From: Glandiceps talaboti
Lineage: Eukaryota > Hemichordata > Enteropneusta > Spengelidae
Reading direction: 5' to 3'
Length of the DNA stretch: 64,000 nt
NCBI RefSeq assembly: GCF_964340395.1
Contig: NC_135562.1
Location: 15,135,796 to 15,199,795 of the forward strand
Shown here: in pieces, positions 26,951 to 40,179 of the stretch
How positions within the stretch are numbered: the stretch's first letter is position 1
Layout of the letters: the number at the start of each line of letters is the position of its first letter
The notes under the pieces: generated by a model
Database searches by the model: none
What the model was told of the DNA's origin: nothing
What the model saw: only the letters and a program-made list of their open reading frames with translations
Position numbers and translations under genes: made by a program

Positions 26951-29600
26951 CCGACCGCTGTCTCCTCCCCAATAATTTAGCGTCCAAACATTCGACGGGT
27001 TAAGTTACAAATATCTACCGTAGTAAGAGGCTCTCAATGGTATAACCTCGGCTGATCAAAGAAACAACTCAGCACTCACTCCCGAAGACTGACGGGACGG
27101 GGCGGAGAAACGCGATGATGCGAAAACTATTAACGGAGACGGTATTCGAAGAAAGCGCACTCACTGATGGCTAGGCGCTTTCGCTTCGGTACCCTGTTAA
27201 AGGTAGATGACACGACTTTAATATGTTGCCCCCACAGTCTCTACCACTTAGCATTCGGTTGGGTTTTTTTAATATTGAAGGCAGTACAGGTACACGTGAA
27301 AACGGTTCACTCTTCACATCTTATAGTATATGTACACACAGTACACCAGTAATCCGTTTCTTAGACTTAGTAGATACACATACTTATCGCATATGAGATT
27401 AGTTAACTGGGTATCTATTACACACACACACATATACACACAGACAGACAGACAGACAGACACACACACACACACACTGTTTTAAAATTCCGACTTCGCT
27501 AATTATCAGTAAATTGTAAAATGATTAGCAACAAAAAATCAATATTTGAGGATAGAACAATGATTCCATCCCAGAGTCGTTTCCATGGCAACTAATAAGT
27601 CCAATCGTATCTAGAAGCATAGAAAATAACCATCTATTCAGATCGAGCAGTTTGTAACAATAGTAACAGTCCAGCATTTACGCAATAGGTTTACTACAAT
27701 ACTCAAGATGTTCACGCCGACTTAACTTGGAAAAAAAAAAGATGCGCAGCTAAGTCTTGCGCATTGTAGGGGATCTGAGTTTTCTTAATCAAAACTAAAA
27801 GCCACCAAAAAGCGATTACACGGCATACAAGCACACTGCGTTGTGATTTTCATCGCCGGGTGTTACAGGCGGAGAGTTTTGTGTCGCGTTTACTGCTCAA
27901 AACCTACATGTGAGTGTGTATACATCTATAAACTCTTCATCCTCCACAGATATATGATAGTGCTTCGGTTTCGACTCGACACCGCGTCTTGATGCAAGCA
28001 AAATTAGTTACGGCAAATACAGTAATAGGAGAATGCGGATAATTATTTAAAACAGACATAGCTACTGTATCGCAATTAGTCGACCTGTAATTGCAGCAAC
28101 GCTGACAATTTATACGTATTTTTCTGGTAAAGAAAATCCGCAATATGAGACGCCATCGGTCTCTCTGTCGATCGAGAGGCCGAAACCACCGCCGCGCCCT
28201 GTACACGTGTCTGTATGCAAACGTCCGGTAGTTTGACTACACTGGAGAAGTTGAGAAGCCCCAGACCCCGGAAGTTGTTCATTTCATCAAAGTAAATCCA
28301 TAAGTCACCCTAAGTGGACAGTATGGTTTACTCCTCACTACTTCACACCTTGTTGTCAAACATCAGCAGTCAACAAAACTCGTTTAGTTTGTAATTTGGC
28401 CCGACGCTACGGGTATTAATGTGGCCAGCAACACCTAATTATCGCCTGTGTCTTTAACAATCGGATTTGATCTCGGAACTAGAGATATCCCGACCCTCGG
28501 AGAGTGTTACAAACATATAGATTGTTACTCGCGGCTCGGTCAAGCCATACGTGTTGTTCAAGTGACCCCTTCGGAAGTCCCAGACACTTTAAAGCTTAAG
28601 CGAGTCACCGCCACAAAAAAGGCGCTGTGCTGTTGAGGTACAAGAAGTCGCGGTTGATAGCCAAGGGGTGCAAGTACTGTCGATATGTAGTGTTCAGCTT
28701 CCATCCACAGACAACGAGTTTGACTTTCTACACGTCGGCTTACGGCACGCCCTCTCGGATAATAACACTTGGCCGCGACAAGACTACCGCATTCATCTTT
28801 CTATCAAGTGCCCCACCCCACTATTTATTGAAAGCAAGCTATTGGTGTAGAATGGGCAAATGGAAGAGGATTTGTTAAGTGGTTGGTGTCAATCAAAGTA
28901 AATGCATCTAATTTATTTACACTTTGTTTGTTTGTTAAATACTCTACTGTTGATGACAACCAATGGGAGACCGTGCCTAATTGCGGAATGATTTAGTACG
29001 CGCGACACTTAGTTAATTAAAATATGTCTCGGCTTGCATTCACGACATAGTCGCGTAGTAAAAGGCCTCCGCAGAAGGGGGCTGGGCTATCGGCATCACA
29101 AACATAGAGTATATCGCTAGAGGACTTTCACTCTTAGCAATACGTTGCATGCATAAGCTAAGTGGTAACATCGTAGTGGTGTGTGTGTGTGAGTTACCCT
29201 GTGGCACAAAGCAAGCGAGCTCTGAACCCGGCGTCTCCTTTCTAGTGCTATTATATCTGTTCTTCGCCTTAAGGCACTATACTGATTCCGATAGGACCCG
29301 ATTCGTTGCCGTCTCTTCATTTTCAATCAATCGACTCCAACGAACAAGATTTGACCTCCAGTGTGCCAGTTCATTCTCCACTGTGCGTTGTGTTTATGTT
29401 CAGTAGCGTGACTCCTATCAACTACCAGCCTGGTCCAGTGGACGGAATCTTACCTCACCCATGTACCACCTTAAATGACCAAAATCGGGTTTGCTAGAAC
29501 CCGTCAAGCGGCATCTCCAGCAGACGACTGAGGGGTGCAAAGAACCGGCATATATTATGGCCCAGGTAGGCCTATTAGAGAGAGCTCCCTCCATCAACGT
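26951..29600 (+). promoter_or_regulatory. CpG-rich upstream/promoter region of the AP-2 gene
   Basis: GC content and CpG frequency rise visibly compared with the preceding 27 kb (for example GACGGGACGGGGCGGAG at about 27,091-27,107 with a GC box, and CGCGGCTCGGTCAAGCC at about 28,530). The segment ends at the proposed AP-2 core promoter. Several 60-90 codon frames (28,448-28,878; 29,149-29,497) arise here, as expected in GC-richer DNA, and I recognise none, although 5' untranslated or alternative first exons could be hidden here. A CA/CAGA repeat lies at 27,420-27,477. Confidence 0.5.
27420..27477. repeat. (CA)n/(CAGA)n microsatellite
   Basis: CA dinucleotides interrupted by six CAGA units, inside the CpG-rich upstream region. 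Confidence 0.95.
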
Positions 29601-29606
29601 CTATAG

Positions 29607-29626
29607 CCAATAAGCAAGCATATAAA
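29607..29626 (+). promoter_or_regulatory. candidate core promoter: CCAAT box and TATA box
   Basis: CCAAT at 29,607-29,611 and TATAAA at 29,621-29,626 (GCATATAAACC). Transcription would start about 25-35 bp downstream, near 29,650-29,660, where ACAGTCA resembles an initiator. The first ATG after that point in a good context is 29,705. The CCAAT-TATA spacing is tighter than usual, so this is a sequence-based proposal only. Confidence 0.4.
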
Positions 29627-29704
29627 CCTATGCGAGTCGGCGGCGCTCAACCACAGACGTACAGTCAACCAAACTATACACTACTATCCAACTCTCCCGG
29701 CGGC

Positions 29705-29749
29705 ATGCCCTCGGTGCACGGTTTGATTGACTCAAGCTACGGCTCGGAG
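29705..29749 (+). CDS. TFAP2: candidate AP-2 exon 1 (alternative first exon, 15 codons)
   Basis: From the ATG at 29,705 (GGCGGCATGC, with G at -3) the frame reads MPSVHGLIDSSYGSE and ends in phase 0 at GAG, followed by GTGCTT. Exon 2 also starts in phase 0, so the join gives SSYGSE-ERTDLV. Vertebrate AP-2 genes use several very short alternative first exons encoding about 9-15 residues (one starts MLVHSF), so length and position fit. The donor GTGCTT is weak. It does not resemble the MLWKL...IKYEDCE exon and lacks its sumoylation motif. The frame is open back to a stop at 29,576, so a start at ATG 29,630 is also possible. If this exon is wrong, exon 1 lies elsewhere upstream. Confidence 0.4.
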
Positions 29750-30302
29750 GTGCTTCGAATTTTGCAACAATAATCCTCTAGTTCTATTTATCAGCTCTCG
29801 CCATTCTATGGCATTCATTTAGCAGTGTGTAGGGAAAAAAGGAGCGCTGGTTTGGGGGTAGTTGGATGTTGACAAACTGTTATGGTCCTCACAGCCTTGT
29901 AAATGTATAGTTGTGCTATAAGTACGCCTGTGCAACGTAATAGTATAAATATACTGTGGTATTTTTGTACTCTTGTGTTGTTCGGAGTTCTGAAGACACG
30001 CAAATGTATGCATGGAGGGATTTTACGGTCTTTTTTAGTCAGCGAGTGCACAAATAGATATTCCATTGTTTTGTTTATGTAGTCTTGTACAGGAAGAAAA
30101 AAAAACATCTTTAATTTGATATCATTCATTTGATTCAGAAAATATGATTACTAAAGTATATCATGTTAGCATCAACTTTAAAACGGTTTTTGTTGTCACC
30201 AAAACACTGGGCTTGCTAGTGCTGATTTTGATACCATACAGTCGAAGAGTTTGCTAACATGTACAATGCTATAATACATGCTTTCTATCTTTCTGTTTTC
30301 AG
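29750..30302 (+). other. AP-2 intron 1 (if exon 1 is right)
   Basis: 553 bp ending in a strong acceptor, CTTTCTATCTTTCTGTTTTCAG, directly before exon 2. Two overlapping minus-strand frames at 29,815-30,129 have no motif. Confidence 0.4.
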
Positions 30303-30797
30303 GAGCGGACGGATCTTGTAACGGGCCATCGCTCTGGTTTCACTGCAGGAAGCGTCGGAAATTCTTCTTCTTCGTTTAGCTCGGCTCCCAGGCTGTCTCA
30401 CACCCCCACCACGGATTTCCAACCTCCATACTTCCCGCCGCCCTACAATATCCCACAGCAACCATCTCAATTGGACTTTCACCATCATGTCAACACAGAT
30501 CCTTATTCCCACCTTAATACCCTACACCAACCACAGCAACATTATCACCAACTACAGGCACAACATCGACCCCAACATGTGCTTCGGCATAGGGATGATA
30601 GCGATCCTTTGCACCTTCAAACGAATATGCACCCAGGCATGCCACAGCTTTCGGCTTTGGACGGGAGACGTGATTACGGAGGAGTTCGTCGCCCCGACGT
30701 TTTAGTACACGGTGGACACCACGGACTAGGCAACCCAGACACCGATCTATTACTCCACAGCTCCGGACTAACTCATGGACTTGACTCCGAAACTCAG
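30303..30797 (+). CDS. TFAP2: AP-2 transcription factor, exon 2 (activation domain)
   Basis: 165 codons, phase 0 at both ends, between a polypyrimidine-AG acceptor and the donor CAG|GTAGGA. It encodes the N-terminal transactivation region. Exon residues 39-48 read [10 protein letters not shown], the proline/PPxY signature of AP-2 proteins, preceded by LSHTPTTD. Residues 116-125 read [10 protein letters not shown], matching the vertebrate LSGLDPRRDY box. Between them lies a His/Gln-rich linker of about 65 residues (Q and H runs at 76-92), and the end is rich in H, G and D. AP-2 proteins are nuclear, dimeric regulators of ectoderm, neural and excretory development in animals (family knowledge). 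Homology is clear from the two conserved blocks; the linker is divergent, so the exact paralogue cannot be given, and invertebrates generally have one copy. Confidence 0.95.
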
Positions 30798-33700
30798 GTA
30801 GGACGAACATTTTTAGAAGGGGGAGGAGTCGGTTTTATTTGTAGGTCACTATAAGCATTAACGTCTGCCAGTAGCGCAGTTGTTTTTATTTTGTTGCATA
30901 TAACTTCTCATCTAGGCCGCTGTGTCTGTGTAAAAAAAAAAAATACCTAAGCAACACCAAAAACTGAGATAAACATTCTGGATTCAGTACCCTTTTATAT
31001 AGAAGATATTTCCTGTTAATCCAGGTGATAGATTTTCGACTGAAACTGCACCAAATGCTTTCCGTGTTACTGTTAGTAAACTTTCATTGGCCCAAACATG
31101 TATAGGTTTAATCTAACAACAGCGATAGATCTGGTCGTCCACACACACAAAAAATAGACTCGGAGTGTCAAAAGTGAATGGTATATTTAGTGTGTAATTT
31201 GGACAACTACCCGTACCTTTATACCGACTCATTCATCAACAAAACACGATTTGATGAGTAACAAGCTTAGAGAGATGAAATCTTGACGTACTGTTGTCAT
31301 TTTTGTAATCGCTAGCTATCGACCCTAACCACTGTAGTATCGCGGTTCTATTCAGTTATCGCAACTGTAACCGGACCACTTTTTTCTAAAAACCGATTAT
31401 AGCTCGAATGTAGAGGTTGGGTATGTATAATAGTTTAAATAAGACCCAGTTTGTTGGTAAATTGTTATCGACCGTGTGCTTAACTTGACAAAACTCTAAA
31501 AACAAGTCTCCACTGAAGTGGAAATTGATGATAGATCGAAATAGTGAAGGCATTTACATAGTATACAGTGTCACTGTACACCGGCCATTTTCGTTGTAAG
31601 CTGTCGGTGGGTTAATACTCACGTTCAAGTTTATATAATACAGTATACACACACCACCCTGGTAGGAACGATTTAAGTTCAAGAGCTTTTAATTCATAGC
31701 ATGACGTTAATAAGAGTTCTATGTCTGAAGGGCCAAGTAAAAATACTGTTGTCTGTAAACGTGTCAAGACAAACGACTCAAAATTACATAAATCGGCGAT
31801 GACGAAATAACAAGTATTAAGACATATTCACCGTCTTCTGTTCGAGGGTCATATGGGACTGTTTGTTAACGTAAGTGTACTACACGATTTTCAGTGAGAT
31901 TTCTACCGAGATTATCGATAATTCTTTTGGCTTTCCATACTCTGTTCCATCGACCCCAAAGTTCTTTAGGTTGACTGGGAGTAGGGATAATTTGATTTCG
32001 ACTAGTGCCCTTGTATTTTTCAAGAGTATCTCCCCGTAATCAGAGACTTGCTTTCCTACCAACGATAGTGTTCCCTGGCGGTATGATACACTCTGGCCGC
32101 AGTAGGTTACCACATCAACGTCGACATACTACGGGGTGATATTATTGATCGCAGCCTGATACGTGAATTACTTCGCCACAACCGGGCGACGACTGGGCTG
32201 CAGTGAAATGCCACCTCACATCTTTCAAAATTTGACAACATTCATCGGAAACTGCGCAGTCGACAAAAACAACTTTAATCCACATTAACCGGTGTTACCA
32301 CTTCCAAGTCTACAGTTGATGAGTGACCGCTGGGGAGTGATTTGAGACCGTGTGTATGTACCAAACAACTTATAAAACATAGACAAACATACCGTTTTAC
32401 ACCTAGTAAAATATCTTACACACCTACCATCTTAATAATGTATCATTAAATTTTACCATTGAGGGAAAGTACTGATACTCTTCGCGCAGATGTTTGCCCG
32501 AGTAACCACCTTCCAAAGTATCAAATAGAAACAGACTCTGGTAACACCAGTTTTGTACATAGAACCGAATGCATCTTGTATCAATTATCAAAATACATCT
32601 TGTAATATCGACTCATTTTCCTAAATTTCACTTCGTTCTGACGTCCACGTTTATGTATGATTATTCACCTTTAATAAATACCTGGCAATAGTAATCGGCG
32701 AAATTCTATCTTATTAATAGATACACACACACTTAGTGGGTATATTCGTATTTTTAAATTTTACATTCCAGGCTTTCAAGTCTCCATGTAAACCGACAGC
32801 CGTCGAAATGTTCATTGTTTATTTTCTTTTTTATCGGAGAGTGAATTTCAACATGTCGTCAGACGTATGTTTAGGTTAAAAGAAACTTTGGGGTTTTTAT
32901 TCACTCGCACTATCGTTTTAGTCCAAGTATGCTCCCATAGTGCGTCTGAGTAAACATTATAGAATTACCAGACAAAGTATCCCTTATGAAGTTGTATTTG
33001 CGGTGTCGTGAATTAGGTAGATAACGAGAGAAACTGTTCTATGGAGTACATTGGATCTATCAGACATTGGTGTTGGCTGGGTTAGGGGTACAGTCATGGA
33101 GTAAAACGCAGATTGAATATGCATGGTCATTGAGAACAGTTATCACTTCTAAAAAGCGATCTCTCCTTTTCAAATCCGACCACTACCGACTCTAAAGAGA
33201 ATATAGGAAAAAACAATGGTGTTTGTCTTGTTAGCCTGTTCAATTCTCCTCGAACAAAGTACCAAATGAGAATGGCAATTGGAGTGAAAAACTCGAACAT
33301 GTCCATTCACAATGTCTATGCATTTACCCCACACTTTATTTAAGTATTCCATAATCAACACAGCTACGTCACTGCGTTTTGACAACTTCCACTGATGGCC
33401 CAATTTTTGGGCATTTCTACCCGTAGTAGACCCTATTACCTGACTCTGTGGTTAAAGTCTGTCCAAAACAGCACCAAATAGTCTATTCTCTCAATTTTTT
33501 CTTCACATTTTCATAAATTTCTGTAACTGCAGTGACCGCCATTTTTTTTTTCAAATTGTTTCCGGGTGACTGTTATGACCGAGATTTTCGATGTTATACT
33601 TGCAGTATTATACTCGAACACTAAGAAATAAGTCTAACTGTTTCTAAATTTCGTATTATTTCGATTGGTGACAATATGATTTAGAAACTGAAAGCAAACT

Positions 33701-36700
33701 TTTAAATGGTGGAACTTGACTTAGAATGACAAGGCGAACTTAAAATAAACAGAAATCAGTGTCCGGTAGAAACTTAAATTCACAACGCTTTTTGAGGAGA
33801 AAGGGGTTTTATCGTTGGTTCAACTTCCGTTTAGTTTTGGACGGTCTCTGTATAGCAAACTATCTTTGCAAATTATTTTGTATCTATTCAAGTCTTTAGG
33901 GTTTCTTTGAAGCAGTAAGTATACAAGAAACCCTCTTAGTTCGTTTGTTCAACACAATGCAAAACAGTAAAACAACATACAAATACAGAACGCTCTCTGA
34001 GGTGTGTGTGTGTGAAAAGATAGGTCTGAACAAAAACACGGTCCCAGGCAGCTTCAAACTAATCTCCGGGGTTTTTTTTTCAGTCTTAAAGTTTGTCGAA
34101 AGGAACGATAAAAGTGGCAAACACGCATACTGTACGGACAATGAAACTAAAGGGGTGTCGACCCAATGAATCTGTAGACAGGTAATTAGGAGAAAAACGT
34201 CGACAAGTTAAAGAGAAAGTTTAGGATGATGTTTTGATTCGTAGTGATGTCCATGTTTTAGTTGAAGGTAGCGATAAACCGAGTGTTGTGTAGTTTTGGC
34301 ATTTGGTCAAAAATAACAATTACGTGAGCACCTTCATGAGAATACCTTTACTTAAAAAGTAATTGAACTTGAAGTTAAACTAATTCACAGGTCCTTGAAT
34401 AGAGAATAAACACAGGCGTTAAATTCATCAGCTTTTTTGCTTGTAAGTTAATCAAAATGCATAAGAAAACAGGCCCATTTCACATGCTTAATTTGCTGGT
34501 TTGTCAACGCTAACAGAACCAACCCTCGACTTCCAACCCAGACCAAAACACCCGTATTCTTCCATAGCAAACCGGACGAGGTCAGCTCCTCCCTCCGGGG
34601 AGAAGAAGGCGCTGAGGGAGGGGTTCCCCTTTGTCCCCGGAAGTGATGCTGGTTGTTAGAAAACGGTCAATGAATGGGGTGGTCAGACAAAAGAGTTCTG
34701 AGTTATGGGGGGTTGGTGAAAGCCAGCAGTCTGGCCACTGCATTCAGTTTAAGTATGCTTGGTTGATCGTAGTGAACAGTACGGGGTGACACCGAATCAC
34801 AGACTACTCTCTGATTGATACAAACATACTCAATACCGACTATTAAATGTTTTTTATAGTGAATTTACACCTCGTTTCAACCTCAAGTTGATGAATTCTT
34901 TGTAAACTATTACATTGTGGAGAGCATCACATAACTAACATTTTAGTCTCATAGCAATACCAAGGGAACGTATACACCACAAAACAACAGTGCGTCGACG
35001 ACCCCATGCTCCCAAACTCCCTCTCAACACCATCATTGTATATATCGACGCACTTTAAACACACTTAACGGGAATTGTAAAAACCATGAACTATATTTCT
35101 ATATTTTACTATCTGCTAATGGAGTAAAATTCGTTCAGTCCGATTGGTTGTCGAGCGCCGACTCCGATACATGTTTATCATGCATATACGTCATACCTAA
35201 GCCTCTCTGATTAATAATAATATTAATATTAATTCCGCATCTAAAAGTCCCAGACTTTGTAACAACCATCTTATAATAGGGGTCAATTAATTGAACGTTT
35301 ACTGGGCACCTTTGTGGGTTTTTTTATTTTCAGACCAAAAGAAAAAACAACAACCATTTACGCTTCAATAAAAAGAGACCAGAACATTTTGTTTTGACTC
35401 TGTTTGTATCGTGCTGTACATGGCGACCCGACGGCCTTCAACTGCGTTTGTTTGTTTGTTCGTTTGTTTACAACTCTTAGACAAGATAGGAAACCCATTG
35501 CGTGGAAAATTGTAATGGCGGACTACAGGTAGCGATAGTCTCGACACAGAGACATAGAGACACTTCTTTTTCAAACTAGTAACTTTTTGACATTGCTCAA
35601 AAAATTTTTGTGCCATTTGATTCAGAAGGAGTCATTAGTGTATATAGTATCAATATTTTGGCATTATTTTGGCAAAAATTCTGATTTTCTCCTAAAATGT
35701 TTCACTTCTGAGTTGAAAGACATTTTACTGATCAGACTATTTTGTTTGATGGTTGGCAACTGTTTTGGGTACTGACATCGAAACCAATTATAAGTTATGG
35801 TACTAGCGATTTTAATCGGCAATGTATTAACAGAAATAAAATCATTTTTGAGTATCCCCCTAAAACATCAAACTTTAATCCACGAAAATTACATACATCT
35901 GCAATCTCACTAAATGTTAGGCCAATGTTTATAAAATGCTTGTAATGTTTTTTTTTAAAGTTTGGTCATACAGTTGGTAACCACGAAGTTCTAATTGTAT
36001 TGTCTGCTTCAAACGTGGACGTCGTTTTCGGCTGCTTAGATTACAATAGCGATATTCTCCTTTAAAAAGATGGCTTTCAAAATGCATTGCTCTTTTATTA
36101 ATATCAATACTATTTGTAATCATCACCTCAAAGCCAAGGGATAATCTATACACTAGTAGTCACGTGGTCACCATCAAAAACTCTCTATTGATACCGAGAT
36201 CGAGAAACTAACTTTTATTTTGATTTTTCTCCCCATAAATCCCAGATTTATTTTTTGACCGCTTTGAAGAAAAAGAAAAAAGAAACGCTTCGTTTACAAG
36301 GATAGTCGTGTGACTATATCAAATTGTCATTTTATGTTTATTGCACTTTACATGTTGTTATTAGTAATAAGATTTTTTTTTATGTTATTTATCAATTTTA
36401 CAGAACTCGCCAGATTTTTTTTTAGATTTGCTAGTTTGTCAATGCATATGGAGTTCAGAATTACAATATACATGGCCAGTTGTGGGGCAATCGGCCAACC
36501 GACGAGCAAGTTGGGTACATCTAAGACTCCGTGTCAATGTCGTTTGATGGAACTCATAAAAAAATCCCACTTTCGAGACAGAATCGTAACAGCTGTGCAT
36601 TCATCATGTCGTTCAAAATATGAGAACTTAGACAGCGCTTTTAACATTCACCAGAATTAGCCAATATTAGCCCCAATTCTTAGCGAGTGAGTGCGAAGCC

Positions 36701-38017
36701 ATGAGGAGTAGAAAAGGTTACACGAGGTGAACCGCTCGATTTTACCTCACAGCTCGCTGGGGAACGTTATAGCGACGTTACGTTAAAACCCCCAACAAGC
36801 AGTCGTTTTGTTAATTGACGAAGATAATAAAATCAGCGACAAAATAACATTTTGCGACAGTCCGTTGAGCATATCCCCAAAAAAACGCGCGACGTTTGTG
36901 GAGCTCGAAACACTCCTCGGAGCCGTTAGCGACGACAACAAACAAGACTAGTCGTGTTACTGTCAGATTGTTACCTCCTTCCAGATTTTTTTTCTCGCTA
37001 TCCATTGAAATGGTATATAGCGTCGGTAATGGCTATAAAGATATTTGATTATATCTAATATACTAGAAATCTAAAATTGGCATAATTTGGTAGATATTCC
37101 ACTTTTTTCAAGGATTGATGATCAAAGGCAGCCAGACACGATGACTTACCAAGCGTAGCCGCTTCAAGCATTCATTTCGAGACTCTCAACCCAAATCAAA
37201 CAGACGACACTGACATAACTGTCAATATAGAAATTACACCCGCCAAAATATTTGCAGACGACATGTGTGAATAGTAGGATAATTTTTTTCTGAATAGATC
37301 AAAGCCTTTTTGTCCCTTTGACAGTAAAGCCATGACATATTTTCACACATTTTTTGAAAAATATGTGAATGCATTTTTCTTCCCTGATTTGCTATGCAAC
37401 GATTATAGTGTTAGGCAAGCTTTCTACTCCATAAAGGGTCTATTGAACGTAGGAATTATAAGCACACAGCAATTATAACGCTAAGAGGTGTTGCCAATAT
37501 TGACACATCTTCGCTTTCCGAGTTTCCAGCATATTGCGCAGATTTTTCGACAATTTTCGCTGGCGTTCACTTCCGTGGAAATATTATACCAGTGCTGTCA
37601 TGCCCGTATAGAAGGTTGCCATGAACAACGAAAGGTCACTGCAAAAACCTACACAATCTATAGTAACGTTGATCCGTAATCGCCCTTTACAAGGAGGTCG
37701 TACAAAGATACATATATAAATTATTGTGTTGAATTTTATTTACCCACAAAAGGTTTAGGCATTACTGAGTCTTAATAGCGAGTACACGATTCTTATGCCA
37801 ACTTTATTTAAAGGTTTTTTTTTTTGAAACACGAATGTGCGAACTGTGAAAACAGTGATGTCATCCTGACATGCACCGCCATTGAAAATGTTCACTGAAA
37901 CAACAGACTTAAAAATAACAAAATAATACCCCTTGTGTTTTTTTCTTTTCTTTTTGTTGTTGTTTAATTTCGTGGGTGGTAAGGCAAGACAAGATAGAAC
38001 TCGTCGAATCCTATTGT

Positions 38018-38415
38018 TATGTATGTATGTATGTATGTATGTATGTATGTATGTATGTATGTATGTATGTATGTATGTATGTATGTATGTACATGTATGT
38101 GTGTGTATGTATGTATGTATGTATGTATGTATGTATGTATGTATGTATGTATGTATGTATGTATGTATGTATGTATGTACATGTATGTATGTGTGTATGT
38201 ATGTATGTATGTATGTATGTATGTATGTATGTATGTATGTGTGTATGTATGTATGTATGTATGTATGTATGTATGTATGTATGTATGTATGTATGTATGT
38301 ATGTATGTATGTGTGTGTATGTATGTATGTATGTATGTATGTATGTATGTATGTATGTATGTGTGTGTGTGTGTGTGTGTGTTTATGTATGTATGTATTT
38401 ATTTATTTATTTATT
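38018..38415. repeat. (TATG)n microsatellite, about 400 bp
   Basis: TATG array inside AP-2 intron 2 with TACATG, TGTGTG and (TG)n interruptions, ending in ATTT units. It has the same unit and orientation as the 24.6-kb array. Stop-free frames through it are artefacts. Confidence 0.98.
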
Positions 38416-40160
38416 ACCCATAACAAGCTGAGACGCTGAAAAAACAATTTGATACCGGTGAAGCGATTCCAAACGCATTTTCAATCTCGTCTGTATCAGT
38501 ATTATTAGATTTTCAAAATCTGAACGCTAAATCGTCGGTGAGTAAAGGTCATGTCAGCCTTCTCACATAGTTGGGGTAATTTCCTTGCTGCATGGATTAC
38601 AAACTAACGTCTGACGAGTTCTGAGTGCTGGGGAATAAAAGGCGACGTTTACAGCTGCCTTCATCCTTTAAACGCATCAATGTCAACCCCAAAAAACGTT
38701 ATAGCCCAACACACTTAACTACTTCTCACATCCCCCCTCACCTTATAGTCCTTCTATACGCATTTGAGATTTGTTTTTTAAAAAACGCCGAGAATCTCTC
38801 CGAAAGTAGAACGTTCGATAGTGTAATGTAAAAAAATGGCTGCTACAAAAGATTGTATGAATGGAAAGGTTCGAAGTACAAATGACCTAAGCTTGTGAAA
38901 GAATATCGCAGCCTTTTATAGGTAATTGTATGAATTTGAAATATGTGTATGTTCATTTCACCACCGATATCAGTTATGTAGATTTCAAAGCTTTTGTTAG
39001 GGTCAATTTCTAGTTCGAAGCCTGGAATACATATATGTGTCAGCGATATTTTTTTTTAAAGAGCGGACCATATACCAATGATTTTTATTTTGTCTGCAGT
39101 ATGTTGATATCTGAGAGAGAAAAATCTAAGTAATCATTAGTGGATATCGACGGATGTTACTTTTTATATGTGTGATTTAAGGGTTTAGAGTAGACTCCTC
39201 TGTGTAAGCAAATTCTTTAGTAATATTTATCAAATTGTCGACCTGATAAAGCCTTCAATTCGAATGTGGACGATGTGTAGGGATTATCCCTCGTTTTGTT
39301 ATTAATCGTTAAGATTAACAAACCACACGACACTACTGTAAATCCATAACTAAATATTCCTCTAATACAAAAGGCGATTTCTTAAATAGAAAACACACAA
39401 AAACGAGAAAACCCTGAAATCTATAATATTGTCTGTTTCAATGAAATGTACACATGGCATGGATACTTAGTACTGTGCTTTCATACTGAATGCGTTTTTT
39501 TTTTCATGCTGTTAAGAAACAAAATCAGTTATTTAGCAATTCAAAGTGGAGTAACGTGGTTCCAACTGGGTAGATTGCAGAGAACGCTTGTTAGCTCAAT
39601 CGTAGTGCTGGGAAGTTGATTTCTCGGATAAATAGAATCCTATTCCAGAAACAAAAATATTCCGTAAATAATTTGGTTTAGGTTCTCAAAGACACGGACA
39701 AGAAACCGCCAATTTTGGTATCATTCTAAACGGTTCGTTTAAAATTCTAGATTGAAAGTTGGTACGCTTGATTGATGCACAGATTTAGAATTAGAATTTA
39801 TATTTTAAGTTCTTGCCAAGGTCTGGTGTTAATTTTTATATTTTCCTAATCTCAATAGACTCCGAAGGTTGGAAGCGCCCATTTCTGAATTATACATTTT
39901 TTAGTATATTTCCGTAGTAATTATGTTAGTACAATTGTGTTAGAACGCGGGGGAAAACTCTAATTCTATCTCGTTGTCACTGCTTTGCCGTCGACGATAA
40001 ACACTAGCAATTTCAGCGGGGAAAATAAGCTTGGGTAATTTTACACGCTTGGCAGTGAATGAGTTTAAATGATTTTTGCACGTAGTTCAAACTAACTGTC
40101 ATTTTTGAGTGAAGTACTTACGGATGAAATTGCGTTGTCTTTAACGGTAGTTTTGTCGGG

Positions 40161-40179
40161 CAGTCCTCGGGGAGGACTG
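40161..40179. repeat. short perfect hairpin
   Basis: CAGTCCTC-GGG-GAGGACTG: 8-bp perfect arms with a 3-nt loop. The centre CCTCGGGGAGG also resembles a GC-rich AP-2-type half-site pair. Confidence 0.8.

Noticed and set aside
28448-28878. Overlapping 60-83 codon frames in the CpG-rich upstream region
   Set aside because: Three frames open at once, none with a recognised family; better explained by GC-rich composition than by a gene.
32090-32205. Coding-like 38-codon stretch (INVDILRGDIIDRSLIREL) in intron 2
   Set aside because: Acceptor-like CCGCAG precedes it, but there is no suitable in-frame donor before its stop and it does not fit AP-2; kept only as a note.
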